Source: Nitratireductor pacificus pht-3B (GTDB taxonomy: Bacteria; Pseudomonadota; Alphaproteobacteria; Rhizobiales; Rhizobiaceae). Taken from it: a stretch of 64,000 nt of DNA. A program made the translations under genes and the position numbers. Under the pieces are notes generated by a model. The model ran no database searches. It saw only the letters and a program-made list of their open reading frames with translations, and had not been told where the DNA came from. The DNA lies in the NCBI RefSeq assembly GCF_000300335.1, contig NZ_AMRM01000011.1, positions 62,001 through 126,000 on the forward strand, given 5' to 3'. Position 1 is the stretch's first letter. The number at the start of each line of letters is the position of its first letter. Shown in pieces: positions 59,549-64,000 of the stretch.

Positions 59549-59881
59549 TCATTTGGTATAGGTCCGTGCATCCCGATCGCGTTCGGACTGAAGGGCGACG
59601 GCATAATCCGTCACCGGCTCGATCGCGGCCACCAGGGTCCCGCTCTGTGTCACGTCCCACTCGAGGATCGCCTCCTCGTATTCGAGGGCGGGATCGGTCT
59701 CGATGCAGGTGGCGATGACGCGCGGCGCCGTGCCGTCCATCTCGCGCAGCAGCACCGGTTTGTCGGCCTCGCACTCCTCGACGGTTTCATAGACCGTCGG
59801 CGCGGGCGCCGGCAGTTCACGGCATTCGGCGAGGCTGTCGGAGCACCCGACCATCAGAAGAAGGGCAGCGATGTGTTCCAT
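59549..59881 (-). CDS. Small lipoprotein of unknown function
   Basis: A 110-residue protein whose start MEHIAALLLMVGCSDS carries a lipobox (LMVGC, lipidated Cys 13), with a short acidic mature domain containing four further cysteine or charged clusters (ECRELP, ECEADK, TCIETDP). No family is recognised. A GAAAC-N16-CGTT element (59913-59937) upstream is a one-mismatch version of the EcfG promoter, so it may belong to the general stress response. Confidence 0.7.
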   Translation of the reverse strand: MEHIAALLLMVGCSDSLAECRELPAPAPTVYETVEECEADKPVLLREMDGTAPRVIATCIETDPALEYEEAILEWDVTQSGTLVAAIEPVTDYAVALQSERDRDARTYTK

Positions 59882-59912
59882 TGCTTTCTCCTTTCATCGT
59901 CTCTCGAATGGA

Positions 59913-59937
59913 AACGGACGGGGTGGGCGTTCGTTTC
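59913..59937 (-). promoter_or_regulatory. Weak EcfG-type promoter upstream of the lipoprotein gene
   Basis: Read leftward: GAAAC, 16 bases, CGTT. One mismatch from the GGAAC-N16/17-CGTT consensus of the alphaproteobacterial general stress sigma factor. The -10 lies about 32 bases before the start codon. Confidence 0.4.
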
Positions 59938-59964
59938 CCTGATTGCCGTATCAGCAGGTTCCTG

Positions 59965-60132
59965 TTAGCGGCTGCGGCGCAGCAGCCCCATGATGAGCGA
60001 GATCGCCAGCAGGGCCAGGAAGATGTAGAAAAGGATCTGCGCTATGCCTGCCGATGCACCGGCAATACCGCCGAAGCCGAGCGCGCCGGCAATCAGCGCG
60101 ACGACGAGGAAGATGAGAGCCCAATAAAGCAT
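59965..60132 (-). CDS. DUF1328 (UPF0391) small membrane protein
   Basis: A 55-residue protein with two membrane helices, translated by me from the complement: it begins [20 protein letters not shown], continues with a small Gly/Ala turn, and ends in [10 protein letters not shown]. This is the DUF1328 pattern. It has TGGAG upstream and a perfect EcfG-type promoter at 60166-60190. Such proteins are common members of the general stress response; the molecular role is unknown. Confidence 0.9.
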   Translation of the reverse strand: MLYWALIFLVVALIAGALGFGGIAGASAGIAQILFYIFLALLAISLIMGLLRRSR

Positions 60133-60165
60133 CGTGTTACTCCAGCTTGAAATCTGTCCGGAATA

Positions 60166-60190
60166 AACGCCGTGCGATGCCGTTGGTTCC
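60166..60190 (-). promoter_or_regulatory. EcfG-type promoter of the DUF1328 gene
   Basis: Read leftward: GGAAC (60190-60186), 16 bases, CGTT (60169-60166), a perfect match to the general stress consensus, with its -10 34 bases before the start codon. Confidence 0.8.
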
Positions 60191-60210
60191 GGCGGGGGTT
60201 CCCGGGGGCA

Positions 60211-60238
60211 AGAAAAAAGCCGCCCGAAGGCGGCTTTA
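60211..60238 (-). terminator. Terminator of phyR
   Basis: AAAGCCGCC-CGAA-GGCGGCTTT hairpin (60216-60237) followed, reading leftward, by a T-rich run. It lies 23 bases past the phyR stop, before the DUF1328 promoter. Confidence 0.9.
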
Positions 60239-60260
60239 CCTTTTGAATCTACGGGCTTTT

Positions 60261-61055
60261 TCAGGCCGCTGCGCGGGCCTGGTGGTCGAAGAACAGCGCC
60301 TGGCTGATCAGCGCCTTGACCATTTCGGGGCTGAACGGCTTGGTGACCAGGAAGGTCGGTTCGGGCCGTTCGCCGGTCAGGAGCCTTTCGGGGAAGGCGG
60401 TGATGAAGATGACCGGAACCGGCGACATGGCCAGGATCTCGTTGACCGCATCGAGACCGGAGCTGCCGTCGGCAAGCTGGATATCGGCCAGGACCATGCG
60501 CGGCTTGGCTTTCGCGAACATCTCGACCGCCTCCTTGTGCGTGCGGGCGTTGCCCACCACACGATGGCCGAGGCTCTCGACCATCTCCTCGATGTCCATG
60601 GCGATCAGGGGTTCGTCCTCGATGATGAGGATGTCGGTGGCCACCTGACGGGAGATCTCCTCGCTCGCCTCGCGCAGCATGGTGTTCACGGCGTCCGTGT
60701 CGGTTTCGAGGATTTCAGCGGCCTCATCGGCCCGGAATCCTTCGACGGCGACCAGCAGGAACGCCTGCCGGGGCCGCGGCGCCAGCGCCGACAGGTTGCT
60801 CAGCGCATGCTGTTCCCAGGCCGAGGCGGGGACCTTGTCGGGCACGCGGACATCCAGCGTTTCAAACAGCGCCGTGAACAGGCGGAACAGGGAGATCCGG
60901 TCCGTCGATGCCTTGGGAAAGATGCTGACGTCGGCGATCAGGGCTTCCAGCATCGCTGCCACCAGTGCGTCGCCGCTGGTCTGCGAGCCGGATACGGCCC
61001 TTGAGAAGCGCCGCAGATAGGGAAGGTGCGGTGCGATACGCGCTGACAAATTCAT
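60261..61055 (-). CDS. phyR: General stress response regulator PhyR (anti-anti-sigma)
   Basis: A 264-residue PhyR. The N-terminal ECF-sigma-like domain (residues about 1-130: [20 protein letters not shown]) mimics EcfG, and the C-terminal receiver has Asp 191 ([10 protein letters not shown]) and Lys in [11 protein letters not shown]. When phosphorylated it binds NepR and frees EcfG. The ATG at 61055 gives the family start [17 protein letters not shown]. Divergent from nepR-ecfG, with its own EcfG-type promoter; the usual HWE/HisKA2 kinase is not in the window. Confidence 0.97.
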   Translation of the reverse strand: MNLSARIAPHLPYLRRFSRAVSGSQTSGDALVAAMLEALIADVSIFPKASTDRISLFRLFTALFETLDVRVPDKVPASAWEQHALSNLSALAPRPRQAFLLVAVEGFRADEAAEILETDTDAVNTMLREASEEISRQVATDILIIEDEPLIAMDIEEMVESLGHRVVGNARTHKEAVEMFAKAKPRMVLADIQLADGSSGLDAVNEILAMSPVPVIFITAFPERLLTGERPEPTFLVTKPFSPEMVKALISQALFFDHQARAAA

Positions 61056-61105
61056 GGGTTTCCTGTCTCCCTCGGTGACATGATATCGAATGATAATGGT
61101 ATTCG

Positions 61106-61130
61106 AACGTAGCTGAGGGCAAAATGTTCC
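61106..61130 (-). promoter_or_regulatory. EcfG-type promoter of phyR
   Basis: Read leftward: GGAAC (61130-61126), 16 bases, CGTT (61109-61106), perfect consensus. The -35 is nine bases from the -35 of the opposing nepR promoter. Confidence 0.82.
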
Positions 61131-61139
61131 CGCCGGCAT

Positions 61140-61164
61140 GGAACGTTTTGTCGCCTGTCGCGTT
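61140..61164 (+). promoter_or_regulatory. EcfG-type promoter of nepR-ecfG
   Basis: GGAAC (61140-61144), 16 bases, CGTT (61161-61164), perfect consensus, making the sigma factor operon self-activating, as known for this regulon. Confidence 0.85.
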
Positions 61165-61249
61165 TGGGATCGAATTCTCAAGCGCCGGCGGCTGTTCCCA
61201 GGTGCCGGGGCTGAAGGAGGGTGTGGGCTACGATGGACAGTGATCAGGC

Positions 61250-61456
61250 ATGAACTACGGAAAACAGAGCAACAGGCGCGCCGCAGGGCGCCGCGCCGGC
61301 GGAGACGACCCGCTCGGCGCCAACTCGGAGATCGGTCGCAAGCTTCGGCAGTATTACGACGATCTGGTGAAAGAGGAGATTCCGGACCGCTTCAGCGACC
61401 TGTTGAGCCAGCTGGAGACGCAGGATCGCGCGCAGTCGGTCGGGAAAAAGGATTGA
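61250..61456 (+). CDS. nepR: Anti-sigma factor NepR
   Basis: A 68-residue NepR. The conserved helix pair IGRKLRQYYDDLVKEEIPDR and FSDLLSQLE binds and inhibits EcfG. The ATG at 61250 overlaps the stop of a seven-codon reading frame (61233-61253) that has the stronger ribosome-binding site, so nepR translation may depend on reinitiation. ecfG follows after five bases. Confidence 0.95.
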   Translation: MNYGKQSNRRAAGRRAGGDDPLGANSEIGRKLRQYYDDLVKEEIPDRFSDLLSQLETQDRAQSVGKKD

Positions 61457-61461
61457 TCGGC

Positions 61462-62013
61462 ATGGGTGTTTACGACGGGTTCCGTGACGATCTCCTTGCG
61501 ACCGTCCCCAGCCTCAGGGCCTTTGCCGTCTCGCTGTCGAAGAACACGGACAGGGCGGACGACCTGGTTCAGGAAACGCTGGTCAAGGCGTGGGACAAGC
61601 AGACGAGCTTCCAGCCGGGGACCAATCTCAAGGCGTGGCTGTTCACCATCCTGCGCAACGAGTTCTACTCGCAGATGCGCAAGCGCAAACGCGAGGTGGA
61701 GGACAGCGACGGCGCCATCACTGGCCGCCTCTCGGTGCATCCCGCACAGCAGGGCGTGGCCGATCTGAACGATTTCCGCGATGCGCTCGCATTGCTGCCG
61801 GAAGACCAGCGCGAGGCGATCGTGCTGATCGGCGCATCGGGCTTCTCCTACGAGGAAGCGGCGGAGATCTGCGGCTGTGCCGTCGGCACGATCAAGAGCA
61901 GGGTGAGCCGCGCCCGGTCGCGCCTGCAGGACATTCTCGGCATCGACGGTGAAGGCGATTTCGGCCCGGATGCGATCGCCACCCAGATCGCGAGCAGCGC
62001 CTTCTCGAATTAA
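61462..62013 (+). CDS. ecfG: General stress response ECF sigma factor EcfG
   Basis: A 183-residue ECF15-type sigma factor: region 2 (LRAFAVSLSKNTDRADDLVQ, LKAWLFTILRNEFYSQMRK) and region 4 (LALLPEDQREAIVLIGASGF, EICGCAVGTIKSRVSRAR). The ATG at 61462 gives the family N-terminus. It recognises GGAAC-N16/17-CGTT promoters, three perfect copies of which lie in this locus. Coupled to nepR. Confidence 0.96.
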   Translation: MGVYDGFRDDLLATVPSLRAFAVSLSKNTDRADDLVQETLVKAWDKQTSFQPGTNLKAWLFTILRNEFYSQMRKRKREVEDSDGAITGRLSVHPAQQGVADLNDFRDALALLPEDQREAIVLIGASGFSYEEAAEICGCAVGTIKSRVSRARSRLQDILGIDGEGDFGPDAIATQIASSAFSN

Positions 62014-62046
62014 GCCTGTCAGGCGGGCGCTGAAGCAGCCCGCCGG

Positions 62047-62433
62047 TCACGCCGGATCGAGACTGCCCGACCAGACCGCGGCGAGCGCTTCGATCAGGTC
62101 GTTCTCGTTGTAGGGCTTCTCGACGATGCGGATGCCGGCGAAGGGTTCGAACACCTGGTGGCCGGCGGCGTAGCCGGTGGCGAAGATGAACGGGATCCGG
62201 CGATCCTGCAGGAGGCGGGCGAAGTCGTCCGTCCACTGATCGGAAAGCCGGATGTCCAGAATGGCGGTGGAGATTTTGCCGGCGTCGAGAATGTCGGGAA
62301 CCAGAGCTTCGAAGGAAGCGACGGTCATCACGTCGGCAGCACCGTGCTCACGACACAGCTGCTCGATGTTCATGGCGATGATGGGTTCGTCTTCGACGAG
62401 AAGGACGCGCGCACCACTCAATGGCTTTTTCAA
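62047..62433 (-). CDS. Single-domain response regulator
   Basis: A 128-residue lone receiver: acidic pair in VLLVEDEPIIAMNIEQL, phospho-acceptor Asp 60 in AILDIRLSD, and Lys in RIVEKPYNENDL. There is no output domain. I take the TTG at 62433 with AAAGGA upstream as start; the frame stays open further upstream without plausible protein. Such proteins next to phyR-ecfG can act as phosphate sinks or relays for the stress kinases (inference). Confidence 0.88.
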   Translation of the reverse strand: MKKPLSGARVLLVEDEPIIAMNIEQLCREHGAADVMTVASFEALVPDILDAGKISTAILDIRLSDQWTDDFARLLQDRRIPFIFATGYAAGHQVFEPFAGIRIVEKPYNENDLIEALAAVWSGSLDPA

Positions 62434-62571
62434 ACAGGCGTCCTTTCGAGACTGGCATGTATATGAATCTGCATTCCCATTGCCGGGGAAAATTGTCATT
62501 AAAAAAAGACATGCCGCCGGCGTTTTGCAGCACGTTTGATTGCAGACCATATCGATCTCCGGAAAAGGCGG

Positions 62572-63330
62572 GTGAGCAAGGTGCGCGATAACGGCAACCC
62601 AGCGGTACGGAGCCTGCCATGCACGCAGTGTCCGCTCCGCAGGAGAAAGACCTTTCGAGATTTTGAAGCCGACGAACTGGATTTCGTCGGGCGTTTCAAG
62701 AAGGGTGATCTGGCGATCAAGAAGGGCGCCACGGTTCTGGTGGAGGGCGCGCACAATCCGCATCTCTACACGGTGCTTTCAGGCTGGGCGTTTCGCTACA
62801 AGCTGCTCGACGACGGGCGCCGGCAGATCGTCAACTTCGCTATGCCCGGTGATCTCATCGGGCTGCAGGGCAGCCTGATGGGCGAGATGCAGCATTCGGT
62901 CGAGGCATTGTCGCCGATGGTGCTGTGCGTCTTCGAGAAAGCGGAACTGTTCTCCCTCTACGAGCGCTTTCCCGCTCTGGCCTATGACCTGACCTGGATG
63001 GCCTCGCGCGAGGAATGCATGCTGGACGAGAACCTCCTGACGGTCGGCCGCCGCACGGCGCTGGAGAAGGTCGCCTATCTCCTGGTGTTCCTGCTGGAGC
63101 GCGCGCAGCAGAGCGGGCTGACCGGCAAGCGCACGCTCTCCATCACCCAGCAGCATGTGGCGGACACGCTCGGGATTTCGGTCGTTCACACCAACAAAAC
63201 CATCGCCAAGCTGGCGAAGCGGGGGCTGATCGCGTGGGAGGATGGCGGCTGCCGGATCGTCAATCCGGAGGCGTTGGCCGAACTGGCGGGGTGGAGCGCC
63301 GGCTCATCGGTGAAGCGGCCTTTTCTATGA
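62572..63330 (+). CDS. Crp/Fnr-family transcriptional regulator
   Basis: A 252-residue regulator with an N-terminal CTQCPLR cysteine pair, a cyclic-nucleotide-binding-fold domain (residues about 30-150: VLVEGAHNPHLYTVLSGWAF, MPGDLIGLQGSLMG) and a C-terminal winged helix (SITQQHVADTLGISVVHTNK). Only two N-terminal cysteines are visible, too few for a full Fnr iron-sulphur site with the central cysteine pattern. GTG start at 62572 after GGAAAAGG; an earlier TTG at 62536 is possible. It diverges from the lone receiver gene and overlaps the transporter gene at its 3' end. Confidence 0.92.
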   Translation: MSKVRDNGNPAVRSLPCTQCPLRRRKTFRDFEADELDFVGRFKKGDLAIKKGATVLVEGAHNPHLYTVLSGWAFRYKLLDDGRRQIVNFAMPGDLIGLQGSLMGEMQHSVEALSPMVLCVFEKAELFSLYERFPALAYDLTWMASREECMLDENLLTVGRRTALEKVAYLLVFLLERAQQSGLTGKRTLSITQQHVADTLGISVVHTNKTIAKLAKRGLIAWEDGGCRIVNPEALAELAGWSAGSSVKRPFL

Positions 63331-64000
63331 ACGCCGGCTTCGGGGGCTGCGCAGGACGGCTGCGCGGCCCGCCGGCCACCGGCATTCCAACGCCGGGCAG
63401 GATGTTGCCGGCGATCGCATAGACGACCAGGAGGGCCGGTATGGCGATGAAGCCGCCGATCGGACCCCACATCCACAGCCAGAACGCGATGGCCAGGAAG
63501 ACGATGAAGGGGTTCAGCGTCATGCGCCGGCCGATCACCGTCGGCGTCACGAACTGCGCCTCGATGGCGTTCAGCGCCAGATAGGCGAGGGGCGGCACGA
63601 AACTGGTCGCCAGCGTGTCGAAGGTCGCGAGGCCGACCCCGAACAGGATCACCGCCATCACGGCCGGGCCGATATAGATGATGAAGTTGAGAAGAGCGGC
63701 CATCGCGCCCCAGAGGATCGGCGACGGGACGCCCAGCAGCCAGAGCGCCACGCCGACGGCCACGCCGAGGCCCACATTGATGATGGCGATCGACAGCAGA
63801 TAGTCGGACACGGCGTATTCGACGTCGCGGAAGATGTGCGCGACGCGCCAGCGGAGCCGCCGGTTGAAGCACATGCGCAGGATCGCCATGCGGGTCTGAT
63901 GGCGGGTCGCGACGAAGAAGTAGAGGCTGGCGAAGAACAGCAGGAGCTGCGCCAGAAGCGTCGGCGCCAGCACGGCGACATCGGCGACGGCCGACCCGTC
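63260..64000 (-). CDS. AI-2E family transporter (PerM-like), 5' end outside window
   Basis: About 247 C-terminal residues of a polytopic membrane protein. Segments such as LLLFFASLYFFVATRHQ, YLLSIAIINVGLGVAVGVAL, FIIYIGPAVMAVILFGVGLA and the conserved VTPTVIGRRMTLNPFIVFLA place it in the AI-2E/PerM family. The reading frame continues past base 64000. A basic, proline-rich tail overlaps the last 71 bases of the Crp/Fnr gene. The substrate is unknown; the family name does not prove AI-2 export. Confidence 0.9.
   Translation of the reverse strand, partial: DGSAVADVAVLAPTLLAQLLLFFASLYFFVATRHQTRMAILRMCFNRRLRWRVAHIFRDVEYAVSDYLLSIAIINVGLGVAVGVALWLLGVPSPILWGAMAALLNFIIYIGPAVMAVILFGVGLATFDTLATSFVPPLAYLALNAIEAQFVTPTVIGRRMTLNPFIVFLAIAFWLWMWGPIGGFIAIPALLVVYAIAGNILPGVGMPVAGGPRSRPAQPPKPAFIEKAASPMSRRSTPPVRPTPPD

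Overview
This is a G+C-rich segment of an alphaproteobacterial chromosome. Gene order and content point to the Rhizobiales, probably the Phyllobacteriaceae/Mesorhizobium neighbourhood (inference; no rRNA is present to confirm it). The evidence is priA next to the F1 ATP synthase operon, an L21 protein with a long C-terminal tail, the PhyR-NepR-EcfG general stress locus, a DUF3333-type PstA, rhizobial-type intergenic repeats, and a serC leader resembling the rhizobial serC RNA motif. I see no prophage, insertion sequence, CRISPR array or rRNA operon. Two tRNA genes are present (Ser-CGA and Glu-CTC).

Left part (1-9.9 kb): priA, a VOC-fold protein and a small membrane protein lead into atpHAGDC. 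A hairpin with a strict 7-base period lies between atpD and atpC. A terminator and a secreted M23 peptidase follow. From 9.9 to 21.8 kb one long run reads leftward: rplU, rpmA, a GNAT acetyltransferase, obgE, proB, proA, nadD, rsfS, rlmH, an EnvC-like cell-division factor, ctpA, a divergent polysaccharide deacetylase and rppH. It combines ribosome biogenesis, proline and NAD synthesis, and cell-wall remodelling.

Accessory part (22-29 kb): after tRNA-Ser comes an aminoglycoside 3'-phosphotransferase-like gene of visibly lower G+C. Next is a tightly coupled trio of membrane-anchored proteins of unknown function, convergent with a polytopic membrane protein; this is the best candidate here for an undescribed system. 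A small secreted protein and a secreted alpha/beta hydrolase follow. From 28.9 to 36.7 kb a bacterial alpha-2-macroglobulin (with thioester) and penicillin-binding protein 1C form the classic periplasmic defence and repair pair. A perfect palindrome overlaps their promoter, and a 45-base inverted repeat separates the two genes.

Middle (36.7-49.6 kb): a PfkB sugar kinase, a polyprenyl-phosphate sugar-1-phosphate transferase, an EamA transporter, serA and serC (leftward, with a leader RNA), purA, a large anchored unknown, rpoH, an RluD-type pseudouridine synthase, a small membrane protein and another VOC protein.

Right part (49.7-64 kb): a hybrid sensor kinase with two receiver domains, then a Pho box and pstSCAB-phoU-phoB, with no phoR at the usual upstream place. 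Next is the general stress response locus: phyR diverges from nepR-ecfG across back-to-back EcfG-type promoters, and a DUF1328 membrane protein carries the same promoter type. A lone receiver protein, a Crp/Fnr regulator and the end of an AI-2E-type transporter close the window.
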